Source: Acidovorax sp. MR-S7 (lineage in GTDB: Bacteria > Pseudomonadota > Gammaproteobacteria > Burkholderiales > Burkholderiaceae_C). From it: a DNA stretch of 64,000 nt. Of this stretch, positions 21,023 through 29,209 are shown piece by piece (position 1 is the first letter of the stretch; every line of letters starts with the position of its first letter). The notes below the pieces were generated by a model. That model searched no databases. It was not told the DNA's origin and saw only the letters and a list, made by a program, of their open reading frames with translations. The translations under genes were made by a program, and so were the position numbers. The stretch spans positions 1-64,000 of the forward strand of contig NZ_DF238983.1 of assembly GCF_000400995.2 (NCBI RefSeq), written 5' to 3'.

Positions 21023-21802
21023 TCAGGCAATCCCTGATTTTAGAGGGACGAAATGCACGGCCTCGAGCACGCTTTGCTTCAAACCCTGCGGGGTTTTGTC
21101 AACAACGAGCAACACCTGCCGCCCGCCCCCCCCTGCCAGGGGCGCCACCAGGCGGCCGCCCATGGCCAGTTGGTCGCACCACTGCTGCGGCAGGCTCTCG
21201 CCGCCGGCGGCGGAGATGATGCCCGCATAGGGTGCCCCGGCGGCGTACCCCAGCATGCCGTCGCCCAGGATCAGGTGCACATTCGCCAGGCGCAACGGCC
21301 GCAGGTAGTCCCGTGCCTTTTCGTGCAACGCACGCAGCCGCTCGATGGTATACACCTCGCGCGCCAGGCGGGCCAGCACGGCGGCCTGGTAGCCGCAGCC
21401 GGTGCCGATTTCCAGCACGCGCCCCAGCCCCGCCGCCCGCGCGCACTCGGCGCCCAGCAGCAGTTCGGTCATGCGCGCCACCACGCTGGGCTTGGAGATG
21501 GTCTGCCCCAGGCCGATCGGCAGGCTCGTGTCTTCGTAGGCCTGGTTCACCAGCGCGGTATCGACGAAACGATGGCGCTCCACGGTGCCCATGGCCTGCA
21601 GCACCGGTGCCGCCGTGATGCCCGACGCCGCCAGCCGCTGCACCATGCGCGCACGCACCGCGGCCGAATCGAGGCCCAGGCCCTGCGGCACGGGAGCCGG
21701 CGCAGCGGCGCCTCGCCCGGCACGCGTCGCAGACGCCGCCGCAGGCGCCGACGGCCCTTGCCGGCCATCGAGGCGCGCCGGGAATCCGGGCCTGCGCTGC
21801 AT
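21023..21802 (-). CDS. pcm: Protein-L-isoaspartate O-methyltransferase
   Basis: A 259-residue SAM-dependent repair enzyme that methylates isoaspartyl residues in aged proteins. Motif I is EIGTGCGYQAAVLA, and family landmarks are FVDTALVNQAYEDTSLPIG and ISKPSVVARMTELL. The protein has about 50 extra N-terminal Ala/Pro/Arg-rich residues relative to E. coli Pcm. The ATG at 21802 shares its A with the surE stop (TGATG), so translation is coupled. A much longer open frame upstream lies over surE and is not used. Confidence 0.95.
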   Translation of the reverse strand: MQRRPGFPARLDGRQGPSAPAAASATRAGRGAAAPAPVPQGLGLDSAAVRARMVQRLAASGITAAPVLQAMGTVERHRFVDTALVNQAYEDTSLPIGLGQTISKPSVVARMTELLLGAECARAAGLGRVLEIGTGCGYQAAVLARLAREVYTIERLRALHEKARDYLRPLRLANVHLILGDGMLGYAAGAPYAGIISAAGGESLPQQWCDQLAMGGRLVAPLAGGGGRQVLLVVDKTPQGLKQSVLEAVHFVPLKSGIA

Positions 21803-22578
21803 CACGGCACCCCGTCCGCCTGGGGCACCAGCCGCGCGGCCGTTTGTGCCCAATAGCCCAGGCTGTCGTGGTCGGTGAGGTCCACCTTCAGGGGGGTCAT
21901 GGACACGTGGCCCATCGCCGTGGCATGGAAATCGGTGCCCTCGGCGGCATCCTTGGCCTCGCCCGCGCCGCCGATCCAGTACATCACCTCGCCGCGCGGG
22001 CTCTGCTGCTCGATCACCCGCTGCGCGGCATGGCGCCGCCCCAGGCGGCACAGCCGCAGCGGGCGCAGCGCCTCGCAGGGCATGTTGGGGATGTTCACGT
22101 TGAGCAGCCATGGCGCTTCGCCCACCAGCTTGTGCGCCTGCATCTGCTCGACGATCTCGCGCGCCTTGCGCGCGGCGGACTCGATCTCGCCCCAGCCCTT
22201 GTCCACCTGCGAGAACGCGATGGCGGGAATGCCGAAGAGATAGCCCTCCATGGCGGCGCCCACCGTGCCGGAATAGATGGTGTCGTCGCCCATGTTGGCG
22301 CCGTTGTTGATGCCCGAGACCACGAGGTCGGGCCGGTAGCCCAGCAAGCCTGTGAGCGCGATGTGCACGCAGTCGGCCGGGGTGCCGTTCACGTAGCGGA
22401 AGCCGTTGGGCGCCTGGTGCACGTACAGCGGGGAATGCAGGGTCAGCGCGTTGGACTTGGCACTGTTGTTGTGTTCGGGAGCGACCACCTCCACGTCGGC
22501 GACGGTCTTGAGGGCATCATGCAGCGCCACGATACCGGGCGCCTGGTAGCCATCATCGTTGGAAATGAGGATCTTCAT
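21802..22578 (-). CDS. surE: 5'/3'-nucleotidase SurE
   Basis: A 258-residue metal-dependent nucleotidase that hydrolyses 5' and 3' nucleotides, often tied to stationary-phase survival. The N-terminus [16 protein letters not shown] carries the metal-binding Asp pair, and [23 protein letters not shown] is the second signature. The ATG at 22578 gives the conserved start; the longer frame adds 16 unrelated residues. First gene of a surE-pcm-nlpD-rluD run, divergent from the quinone oxidoreductase gene across a 138-base gap. Confidence 0.97.
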   Translation of the reverse strand: MKILISNDDGYQAPGIVALHDALKTVADVEVVAPEHNNSAKSNALTLHSPLYVHQAPNGFRYVNGTPADCVHIALTGLLGYRPDLVVSGINNGANMGDDTIYSGTVGAAMEGYLFGIPAIAFSQVDKGWGEIESAARKAREIVEQMQAHKLVGEAPWLLNVNIPNMPCEALRPLRLCRLGRRHAAQRVIEQQSPRGEVMYWIGGAGEAKDAAEGTDFHATAMGHVSMTPLKVDLTDHDSLGYWAQTAARLVPQADGVP

Positions 22579-22716
22579 GGTCACGGTGCTGCGATGGGGC
22601 GCATTGTAGGTGCGCCGCCCGCACAAGCGGGCCGTCGCTCAAGGGACAAAGCGCCCCGCGGCGCGCGCCCTATCATGCGCCCCAGCCATTTCCATGACAC
22701 GACAGGAGACCCTTCC

Positions 22717-23691
22717 ATGCACGCCTGGCTTTGCACCCACCCCACCGGAGCCGAGGCCCTGACCTGGACCGAGATGCCGACGCCCACGCCCAAGGCCGGC
22801 GAGGTGCTGATCGGGATCCACGCCGCCAGCCTCAATTTCCCCGACCTGCTGATCGTGCAGAACAAGTACCAGATCAAGCCACCGCTGCCCTTCGTGCCCG
22901 GCTCGGAATACGCGGGCGTGGTGCAGGCCGTCGGCGAGGGCGTGAGCCACCTGCGCCCCGGCCAGGGCGTGGCCTGTCTGACAGGCACGGGCGGCTTCGC
23001 CACCCACGCCATCGCCCCTGCCAAGCTGTGCATCCCGCTGCCCGAAGACTTCTCGCACGTGGATGCAGCGGCCTTCATCATGACCTACGCCACGTCGTAC
23101 CACGCGCTGATCGACCGCGCCCGGCTGCAGGCGGGCGAGACGGTACTGGTGCTGGGCGCGGCCGGCGGCGTGGGCACGGCTGCCATCCAGATCGCCAAGG
23201 CGGCCGGCGCACGCGTGATCGCCGCCGCCTCGACCGACGAGAAGTGCGACCTGTGCCTGCAGGTCGGCGCGGACGCCGTCATCAACTATGCCAGCGAGAA
23301 CCTGCGCGAGGCCGTCAAGGCCCTTTCGGACGGCAAAGGCCCCGACGTGGTCTACGACCCCGTGGGCGGCGACCTGGCAGAACCCGCCTTCCGCTCCATC
23401 GCCTGGCGCGGGCGCTACCTGGTGATCGGCTTCGCCTCGGGGCCCATCCCCGCGCTGCCGCTGAACCTGCCCCTGCTCAAGGGCGCCTCCATCGTCGGCG
23501 TGTTCTGGGGCGAATTCGCCAAGCGCGAGCCGCAGGCCAACGCCGCGATGATGGGCGAGCTGGTGCGCTGGTATGCCCAGGGCAAGATCAAGCCCGTGAT
23601 CGACCGCACCATGCCCATGTCGCAATTGCACGGCGCCTATGCGCACATGGCGTCCCGTGCTGTCAAGGGCAAGCTGGTGCTGGTGAACTGA
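22717..23691 (+). CDS. NADPH:quinone oxidoreductase (zinc-free MDR family)
   Basis: A 324-residue medium-chain dehydrogenase/reductase of the QOR type. The GroES-like N-terminal domain contains VPGSEYAGVV, and the Rossmann fold has GAAGGVGTAAIQIAK near residue 145. The structural zinc cysteines of alcohol dehydrogenases are absent, which favours quinone oxidoreductase or a related enoyl reductase. The ATG at 22717 is preceded by AGGAGA. The physiological substrate cannot be inferred. Monocistronic in appearance, with a 104-base gap to the next gene. Confidence 0.9.
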   Translation: MHAWLCTHPTGAEALTWTEMPTPTPKAGEVLIGIHAASLNFPDLLIVQNKYQIKPPLPFVPGSEYAGVVQAVGEGVSHLRPGQGVACLTGTGGFATHAIAPAKLCIPLPEDFSHVDAAAFIMTYATSYHALIDRARLQAGETVLVLGAAGGVGTAAIQIAKAAGARVIAAASTDEKCDLCLQVGADAVINYASENLREAVKALSDGKGPDVVYDPVGGDLAEPAFRSIAWRGRYLVIGFASGPIPALPLNLPLLKGASIVGVFWGEFAKREPQANAAMMGELVRWYAQGKIKPVIDRTMPMSQLHGAYAHMASRAVKGKLVLVN

Positions 23692-23795
23692 CGCGCTGTG
23701 GCGTTGCAACGCGGCGCCCATGCCGCGCGGCGCGCGCTATCCAAGGCCGCAACGCTCTGTCACACTTGGCCGCATCTCCTCGCCAGCCGCCGCAG

Positions 23796-25316
23796 ATGGC
23801 CGTCAAATCCCCTTCCGAAATCGCGCGTGAAACCCTCAAGCTGTTGGCCACGCGCCGGCTGGCCCCCACGCCCGACAACTACCACACGCTGTACAGCGAG
23901 GTGTCCGGCCATCCCGGCGCCGCACTCTTTCCCGAAGTGCCGCTGCGCCAGATCATGCGCGTGCTGCCGGGGCAGACCCCGGCGCAAAAGCGCCTGCTGG
24001 ACCATTTCGAATCCGCCGTGGCGGCCCAGGACTGGGCCGCGCTGCAGAACGTGCTGGTGGGCTACGCCAACCTGGGACTCGCACCGGTGGCCGCAGCCGC
24101 GGCACCCGAGACCGCAAGCACCCACCTGCCGGCCCAGTTCGCGGAGCACCTGGCGCGCCTCGTGGACAACACCCTGCCCGCCCTGGGCGAAGACGACGCC
24201 CGCGTGCACGAGATGGCCGCGCAGCTCACGCAGTTCCTGCGCCAGCCGGCGCCGCCCGTGTCCACCGCGGAGCTGCTGCTGAACAACTTCGGCTACCGCC
24301 TGTCCTTCGCCGCCGAGGACCAGGCGGCCATCCGTGCCGGCCTGCTGCGGCTGCTGCACATGGTGTTCGAGAACATCGCTGCCCTGAGCGAAGACGACCG
24401 CTGGCTGCAGGGCCAGGCCGAGGCGCTGCAGGCCGCCGCCACCCCGCCGCTCACGCTGCGGCGGCTCGACGACGTGCAGCGGCGCCTGAAGGACGTGATC
24501 TTCCGGCAGACCGAGGCGCGCGAGCGCACGGTGCAGGCCCAGGGCCAGATGAAGGAGCTGCTGGCCACCTTCATCGACCGGCTGGCGCAGATGGACGAGT
24601 CCAGCACCGCCTACCACGAGCAGCTGGAAAACTGCGCCGAGCGCATCGGCCAGGCCACCCAGCTGCACGAGCTCACGCCGCTGCTCGAGGAGGTGATGGC
24701 CGCCACGCGGGCCATGGCCCTCAACAGCCGCATGGTGCGCAGCGAACTGCACGACCTGCGCGAACGCACCGACGCCAAGCGTGCCGAGATCGACCAGCTG
24801 CGCGAGGAGCTCGAGCACGCCAGCGCCCAGGCGCGGCACGACCCGCTGACGGGCTCGCTCAACCGCAAAGGTCTGGACGAAGCCATCGACCGCGAGGTGG
24901 CGCGCGCCCGGCGCAACGGCTCGCCGCTGTGCGTTGCCCTGCTGGACCTGGACGACTTCAAGGCCATCAACGACCGGCTGGGCCACACGGGGGGCGACGC
25001 GGCCCTCAAGCACCTGGCCGACGTCACCCGCCAGGTCATGCGCCCGCAGGACCAGCTGGCGCGCTACGGCGGGGAGGAGTTCGTGCTGCTGCTGCCCGAC
25101 ACCGGCGTTGCCCAGGCCGTGGAAGCCATGAAGCGCCTGCAGCGCGAGCTCACGACGCGCTACTTCCTGCAAGACCAGGAGCGCGTGCTCATCACCTTCA
25201 GCGCGGGCGTGGCGCAGGTCGACGACGAGGAGCGCAGCACGGACGCCCTGCGCCGCGCCGACCAGGCCATGTACCTGGCCAAGCGCGCCGGCAAGAACCG
25301 CGTGGTGGCGGCCTAG
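23796..25316 (+). CDS. Diguanylate cyclase (GGDEF protein)
   Basis: A 506-residue protein with a C-terminal GGDEF domain that makes cyclic di-GMP from GTP. The active loop reads GGEEF at about residues 425-429, and an upstream RPQD at about 416-419 fits the inhibitory I-site. The first 330 residues are helical, end in a predicted coiled coil (HDLRERTDAKRAEIDQLREEL) and show no membrane segment or known sensor domain. The ATG at 23796 (MAVKSPSEIARETLKLL) begins the recognisable N-terminus; the larger frame upstream overlaps the oxidoreductase gene. No phosphodiesterase is adjacent. Confidence 0.93.
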   Translation: MAVKSPSEIARETLKLLATRRLAPTPDNYHTLYSEVSGHPGAALFPEVPLRQIMRVLPGQTPAQKRLLDHFESAVAAQDWAALQNVLVGYANLGLAPVAAAAAPETASTHLPAQFAEHLARLVDNTLPALGEDDARVHEMAAQLTQFLRQPAPPVSTAELLLNNFGYRLSFAAEDQAAIRAGLLRLLHMVFENIAALSEDDRWLQGQAEALQAAATPPLTLRRLDDVQRRLKDVIFRQTEARERTVQAQGQMKELLATFIDRLAQMDESSTAYHEQLENCAERIGQATQLHELTPLLEEVMAATRAMALNSRMVRSELHDLRERTDAKRAEIDQLREELEHASAQARHDPLTGSLNRKGLDEAIDREVARARRNGSPLCVALLDLDDFKAINDRLGHTGGDAALKHLADVTRQVMRPQDQLARYGGEEFVLLLPDTGVAQAVEAMKRLQRELTTRYFLQDQERVLITFSAGVAQVDDEERSTDALRRADQAMYLAKRAGKNRVVAA

Positions 25317-25339
25317 GGCTTCTGGCGTTTACTATCGAA

Positions 25340-25387
25340 TAGAGAGCTGCTCGCGCTTGCTGGACAAGCGCTGGAGCCCTTTTTCAT
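25340..25387 (+). repeat. Dispersed 3'-intergenic palindromic repeat, copy 3
   Basis: Orientation A: AGCTGCTCGCGCTTG-CTGGA-CAAGCGCTGGAGCCC followed by TTTTTC. It lies between two convergent genes (the GGDEF gene on + and nsrR on -). A stem plus T-run makes it a plausible terminator for the + strand gene. Confidence 0.85.
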
Positions 25388-25398
25388 ATGTATTTTCT

Positions 25399-25881
25399 TC
25401 AGCCCGTCACGGGCAGGCCCGGCACCCACGACAAGGGCTGCGCGGCGGCCTTGGCGGCCCGGCCGCCCGCGAAGGACGGGTCCACGAGGTCCGCCACCGT
25501 CAGGCCGTCGAGCACGGCCAGATAGGCCTGCGTGGCCTGCCCCAGCACGCTCTGCAGGCGGCAGCGCCCGCTCATGCGGCACTGGTTCATGTCCGCGTTG
25601 AAGCATTCGACCATGTCGAAATCGGTTTCGGTCATGCGCACCACCGTGCCCAGGTTGATCTCGGACGCGGACTTCATGAGCCGCATGCCACCGCCCCGCC
25701 CGCGGGTGGTGTCCAGCAGCCCCTCAGCCGCGAGCTGCTGCACGATCTTCGTCAAATGGCTGCGCGAGATGGCATGCGCCTCGGCCACCTCGCTGATGGT
25801 CACGGGTTGCTCCCGCTCCTGGCAGGCGGCGCAGTACATGAGCACGCGCAAGGTGTAGTCGGTCCACTGGGTCAGTCGCAT
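25399..25881 (-). CDS. nsrR: Rrf2-family NO-sensing repressor NsrR
   Basis: A 160-residue Rrf2 winged-helix regulator. The N-terminus MRLTQWTDYTLRVLMY and recognition region AISRSHLTKIVQQL are typical. Three cysteines at about residues 93, 101 and 107 (C-x7-C-x5-C) fit the nitric-oxide-sensitive Fe-S ligands of NsrR rather than IscR. I chose the ATG at 25881; 12 upstream codons of open frame are not family-like. It is divergent from ytfE across a 93-base gap. ytfE is a classic NsrR target, which supports the call. Confidence 0.88.
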   Translation of the reverse strand: MRLTQWTDYTLRVLMYCAACQEREQPVTISEVAEAHAISRSHLTKIVQQLAAEGLLDTTRGRGGGMRLMKSASEINLGTVVRMTETDFDMVECFNADMNQCRMSGRCRLQSVLGQATQAYLAVLDGLTVADLVDPSFAGGRAAKAAAQPLSWVPGLPVTG

Positions 25882-25920
25882 GGTATTGCCCCGCGCAACG
25901 CAAAGATTCACACGCAATGG

Positions 25921-25938
25921 ATTTTATCGAATTAAAAT
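25921..25938. promoter_or_regulatory. AT-rich inverted repeat, candidate operator of the nsrR/ytfE gap
   Basis: ATTTTA (25921-25926) and TAAAAT (25933-25938) form a perfect inverted repeat around TCGAAT, in an AT-rich island inside otherwise GC-rich DNA. It is centred in the divergent nsrR/ytfE gap. It resembles the AT-rich core of NsrR sites but does not fit the classical 11-1-11 spacing, so direct NsrR binding is a guess. It could instead be part of the -10 regions. Confidence 0.4.
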
Positions 25939-25974
25939 ATTCACACCAAATGAACCTTTAAAAGGACACCCCAC

Positions 25975-26703
25975 ATGAACGCCGTCGTCTCCGCCGCACC
26001 CGCCATCGATCCCGGCCAAGCCATCGGCCAGATCGCCGTGCAACTGCCCGGCGCCACCGCCGTGTTCCGCCGCCTCAAGCTCGATTTCTGCTGCGGCGGC
26101 CAGGTGAGCCTTCGCCAGGCCGCCGGCGAGAAGGGACTGGACCTGCCGGCACTGGTGGAAGAGCTTTCCGCCCTGCAGCGCCCTACCGCGCTGCCCGACG
26201 CCGGCACGCCCGCCGAGCTGATCGACCACATCCTGGCGCGCTACCACGAGGTGCACCGCGCCCAGCTGCCCGAGCTGATCCGCATGGCCCGCCGCGTGGA
26301 GGCCGTGCACCGCGGCAACCCGAACACCCCGCACGGCCTGGCCGACACGCTGGAGGCCATGCACGGCGAGCTGCTGTCGCACATGCACAAGGAAGAAGCC
26401 GTGCTGTTCCCCATGCTGCGCACGGGCGGCAACGCCTTCGTGGTGCAGCCCATCGGCATGATGCGCAGCGAGCACACCGACCACGGCGAGGCGCTGGCCG
26501 AAGTGGCGCGGCTGACCAACGACATCACGCCGCCGCCCGAAGCGTGCAACACCTGGCGCGCGCTGTACGCTGGGCTGGCCCAGCTCAGCGACGACCTGAT
26601 CAACCACATCCACCTGGAGAACAACGTGCTGTTCCCGCAATTCGAAGCCGCCGCGCAAAGCTGCGGCGGCTCCGGCGGCCGCGGCTGCAGCGGGGGGCGG
26701 TGA
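25975..26703 (+). CDS. ytfE: Di-iron protein for Fe-S cluster repair (RIC/YtfE/ScdA)
   Basis: A 242-residue RIC protein that repairs iron-sulfur centres damaged by nitric oxide or oxidants. The N-terminal ScdA_N segment carries LDFCCGG at about residues 36-42. The hemerythrin-like four-helix domain provides His/Glu iron ligands (LIDHILARYHEVHRAQ, HMHKEEAVLFPML, HTDHGEAL, NHIHLENNVLFPQF). The C-terminus is unusual: a Gly/Cys tail, CGGSGGRGCSGGR, beyond the normal domain. The gene is divergent from nsrR and so is probably repressed by it. Confidence 0.95.
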   Translation: MNAVVSAAPAIDPGQAIGQIAVQLPGATAVFRRLKLDFCCGGQVSLRQAAGEKGLDLPALVEELSALQRPTALPDAGTPAELIDHILARYHEVHRAQLPELIRMARRVEAVHRGNPNTPHGLADTLEAMHGELLSHMHKEEAVLFPMLRTGGNAFVVQPIGMMRSEHTDHGEALAEVARLTNDITPPPEACNTWRALYAGLAQLSDDLINHIHLENNVLFPQFEAAAQSCGGSGGRGCSGGR

Positions 26704-27162
26704 TCAGCGCGGCGGCTGCTGCAGCAGGTGAAAGTCCAGCAGCCGCGTGGCCATCACGGTCTCGGACAGGAAGAGCACCAGCGCCAGCAGGAACGACAGC
26801 ACCCCGGCCAGGAATCCCACCACGGCCAGGCGCACGGCCTGCAGTCCCATGATCTCGCCGAGGAACAGCAGGATGATGGTCAGCCCGATCAGAAAGGCGC
26901 AGAGCGTGAGCAGCCCGATGCACACGTTGGTCATGCGCCCACGCGTGCGCAGCGTGGCCAGCTCGGCATAGGAGCGCGCGAGCAATTCGGGGTCGGTGCT
27001 GGCCCGCGCCTGATCCTCCACGATGCGCGCACGGTCGATGATGCGCGCGAGGCGCCCGGCCACCGCCGCGATCATGCCGGTGACGGCCGTGAGCAGGAAC
27101 ACGGGCGCGACGGCGAGTTGGATGCCATGGGTGATGGCGTTGGCGTCAAGGACGGCTGGCAT
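26704..27162 (-). CDS. DUF2721 membrane protein
   Basis: A 152-residue protein with three hydrophobic segments: near the N-terminus (LAVAPVFLLTAVTGMIAAVAG), and a pair near residues 85-130. A charged cytoplasmic helix (RIIDRARIVEDQARAS) lies between the first two. This matches DUF2721, a family of unknown function. The ATG at 27162 is chosen; an in-frame GTG three codons upstream is possible. Its stop abuts that of ytfE, so the genes are exactly convergent with no spacer. Confidence 0.82.
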   Translation of the reverse strand: MPAVLDANAITHGIQLAVAPVFLLTAVTGMIAAVAGRLARIIDRARIVEDQARASTDPELLARSYAELATLRTRGRMTNVCIGLLTLCAFLIGLTIILLFLGEIMGLQAVRLAVVGFLAGVLSFLLALVLFLSETVMATRLLDFHLLQQPPR

Positions 27163-27206
27163 GGAAAGCACGTACGGTGGGAACGGAGCGCGTGATTATC
27201 CCGCCG

Positions 27207-27653
27207 TCACGCCGCCAGCCCGCCGTAGCGGAACACCACGCCCGCCAGCACGAACCCCACCGACAGCAGCGTGACCGCAGCCACATGCCACGCCATGAGC
27301 GGCAGCGTCGCCGCACTCAGCCGGGGGATCACGCGCAGCTGCGCATGCAGCGCGACGAGCGCCGTGGCCGCCAGCAGCATGAGCTTGAGCGCCACGGCCC
27401 GCGCCAGCGGCGCGTTGGGGGCGAACCACTGCGTCCAGTCCGGCACGAGCTGCAGCGCCATCCACAGGCCCGTGGCGACCTGGACGGCCAGTGCCGACAT
27501 GCCCAGCCGCTCGTAGCTGCGTTCGAAATCGAGCAGCACCTGCGGCGCGCGCAGGCGCAGCGCGCGCGGCAGCACGGTGAGCGCGAGCACGAGGTGGCCG
27601 CCCGTCCACACGGTGGCGGCCAGCACGTGCAGGGCGAAGATGGCGTGGTACAT
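27207..27653 (-). CDS. CopD-like/DUF2269-type small membrane protein
   Basis: A 148-residue protein with four hydrophobic helices. The opening MYHAIFALHVLAATVWTGGH contains the His and Trp/Gly pattern of the CopD (copper-resistance D) membrane domain, and further histidines lie in later helices (LVALHAQLRV, MAWHVAAVT). CopD proteins are thought to move or bind copper or heme. The ATG at 27653 shares its A with the stop of the aldo-keto reductase gene (TGATG), which indicates translational coupling. No other copper gene is nearby. Confidence 0.75.
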   Translation of the reverse strand: MYHAIFALHVLAATVWTGGHLVLALTVLPRALRLRAPQVLLDFERSYERLGMSALAVQVATGLWMALQLVPDWTQWFAPNAPLARAVALKLMLLAATALVALHAQLRVIPRLSAATLPLMAWHVAAVTLLSVGFVLAGVVFRYGGLAA

Positions 27654-28651
27654 CAGCGGCGCCCCGCCAGCGGGTAGGCGGGGTCGGTATAGCCGGGCGT
27701 GGAGGGGTGGCCGGGCGCGACCAGGCTGTCGATGAGCGCCTCGTCCTCCGCCGTGACGGTGTAATCCAGCGCGGGCAGGTAGTCCTGCCACTGCGCCAGC
27801 GTGCGCGGGCCGGCGATCACGGCGCTGACGGCACGGTGCGCCAGCACCCACGCGGTGGCGAACTGCGCGAGCGTCACGCCGCGCGCCTCGGCATGGCCCT
27901 TGAGGCGCTGGGCGATGGCGAGCGATTCCTCGCGGAACTCGGTCTCCGTGATGCGCCTGTCGCCACGCGCGGCGCGCGAGCCCTCGGCGGGCGCCTGCCC
28001 CGGCAGGTACTTGCCGGTGAGCACGCCGCGCGCCACGGGGCTGTAGGGCGTCACGCCCAGGCCGTAATGCATGCAGGCGGGCAGGATCTCGACCTCGGGC
28101 ATGCGGTTGAGCAGGTTGTAGTACGGCTGGCAGACCACCGGGCCGGGCATGCCTAGGCGGCGCGCGCCATGCACCATCTCGGCGATGCGCCAGCCGCGGA
28201 AGTTGGACAGGCCCCAGTAGCGGATCTTGCCCGCGCGCAGCAGCGCGTCGATGGCGAAGAGCGGTTCCTCCAGATCCATGCCCTCGTAGTCGCGGTGCAG
28301 GTAGAGGATGTCCACGTGGTCGGTGCGCAGGCGCGCCAGGCTCGCCTCCACCTCGCGCAGCATCCAGGCGCGCGAATAGCGGCTCTCGTTCACGCGGTCG
28401 GACATCTTGTTGCCCAGCTTGGTCGCCAGCACCCAGTCGTGGCGCTGGCCCGCGAGCAGCGTGCCCAGCATCGTTTCGGACGCGCCCTTGGTGTACACGT
28501 CGGCCGTGTCGATGTAGTTCACGCCGTGCTCGCGCGCATGCGCGACGATGGAGGCGGCCTCCGCCTCGCCGGTCTGGTCGCCGAACATCATCGTGCCCAG
28601 GCACAGGTTGGAGACTTGCAGGTTGCTCTTGCCGAGGCGGCGGTATTGCAT
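27653..28651 (-). CDS. Aldo/keto reductase
   Basis: A 332-residue NAD(P)H-dependent oxidoreductase with the AKR TIM-barrel fold. The catalytic tetrad is visible: Asp48 and Tyr53 (YIDTADVY), Lys78 (LATKLG) and the histidine in DILYLHRDY. The cofactor region includes YWGLSNFRGWRI. The substrate is unknown; related proteins are often named potassium-channel beta-subunit-like or AKR7/12-type reductases. It is coupled to the CopD-like gene downstream. A repeat copy lies just upstream, between it and the DUF1653 gene. Confidence 0.92.
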   Translation of the reverse strand: MQYRRLGKSNLQVSNLCLGTMMFGDQTGEAEAASIVAHAREHGVNYIDTADVYTKGASETMLGTLLAGQRHDWVLATKLGNKMSDRVNESRYSRAWMLREVEASLARLRTDHVDILYLHRDYEGMDLEEPLFAIDALLRAGKIRYWGLSNFRGWRIAEMVHGARRLGMPGPVVCQPYYNLLNRMPEVEILPACMHYGLGVTPYSPVARGVLTGKYLPGQAPAEGSRAARGDRRITETEFREESLAIAQRLKGHAEARGVTLAQFATAWVLAHRAVSAVIAGPRTLAQWQDYLPALDYTVTAEDEALIDSLVAPGHPSTPGYTDPAYPLAGRR

Positions 28652-28669
28652 GGGAAACCTTTCGCTATC

Positions 28670-28718
28670 AAATAATGAGCTGCTTGCGCTTGACCAGTAA
28701 GCGCTGAAGGCCGATTTA
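28670..28718 (+). repeat. Dispersed 3'-intergenic palindromic repeat, copy 4
   Basis: Orientation A: AGCTGCTTGCGCTTGA-CCAG-TAAGCGCTGAAGGCCGATTT. It lies between the DUF1653 gene and the aldo/keto reductase, both on the minus strand. The DUF1653 stop codon (28716-28718) is the last triplet of the repeat. Confidence 0.88.
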
Positions 28719-28979
28719 GCTTGAATCCTTCACTGGGGATTCACCCGGGCATTTCTCGAAACGCGGGCGCAGCGCCCCGTTCACCAGCACCTGTTCCTCG
28801 AACATCGCGGCGGGCCGCACCCACAGGCCGCGCTCGCCGTAGAGCGCGCGGTACAGCGTCATGGGCTCCAGCGTCTCGCTGTGGCGCACGGTGTCGATCA
28901 CCTCGTAGAGCATGCCCTTGTAGTGGCGGTACAGGCCAGGGGGCGTGCGCGGCAGCGCAGGCAGGTCGTCGTCGTTCAT
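28716..28979 (-). CDS. DUF1653 family protein
   Basis: An 87-residue protein made almost entirely of the DUF1653 domain, whose landmarks are GLYRHYKGMLYEVI, HSETLEPMTLYRALYG and WVRPAAMFEE. Function unknown; in some bacteria the domain is fused to or encoded near housekeeping genes. It lies three bases after slyX on the same strand, so the two are probably cotranscribed. Its stop sits in a dispersed repeat. Translation length is normal for the family. Confidence 0.88.
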   Translation of the reverse strand: MNDDDLPALPRTPPGLYRHYKGMLYEVIDTVRHSETLEPMTLYRALYGERGLWVRPAAMFEEQVLVNGALRPRFEKCPGESPVKDSS

Positions 28980-28982
28980 GGA

Positions 28983-29204
28983 TCAGTAGTGGGGAGGCAG
29001 CTCGTCGCGCAGATTGCGCACGGTCGCGCCGCCGCCTTCGGGCACCTGCTGGCGCAATTGCGCCACCTCGCGCGCGAGCTGGTCGATCTGCTGTTGCTGC
29101 CGGTAGATGGTGAGGTTGAGTTGGTCCAGCAGATCTTCGGTGAAGCTGGCCTTGATCTCCAGCGCTTCGATGCGCTGGGCTGGGTTTTGCGTGTCGTCGT
29201 GCAT
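28983..29204 (-). CDS. slyX: SlyX family protein
   Basis: A 73-residue, almost wholly coiled-coil protein. The core RIEALEIKASFTEDLLDQLN and IYRQQQQIDQLAREV is typical of SlyX, and the C-terminus LRDELPPHY matches the conserved PPHY ending. SlyX has no established biochemical role beyond an early link with phage PhiX174 lysis. The ATG at 29204 begins the conserved region; the longer upstream frame overlaps the next gene. It lies between a LprI-domain gene and the DUF1653 gene. Confidence 0.92.
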   Translation of the reverse strand: MHDDTQNPAQRIEALEIKASFTEDLLDQLNLTIYRQQQQIDQLAREVAQLRQQVPEGGGATVRNLRDELPPHY

Positions 29205-29209
29205 GGCGG

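Noticed and set aside
23701-23712. Palindrome GCGTTGCAACGC after the quinone oxidoreductase gene
   Set aside because: It is only 12 bp with no T-run after it; in DNA this GC-rich such palindromes are expected and I see no further support for a terminator.
27207-28604. A 465-codon minus-strand frame whose C-terminus is the CopD-like protein
   Set aside because: Only the part from the ATG at 27653 is protein-like. The rest overlaps the aldo/keto reductase gene in another frame.
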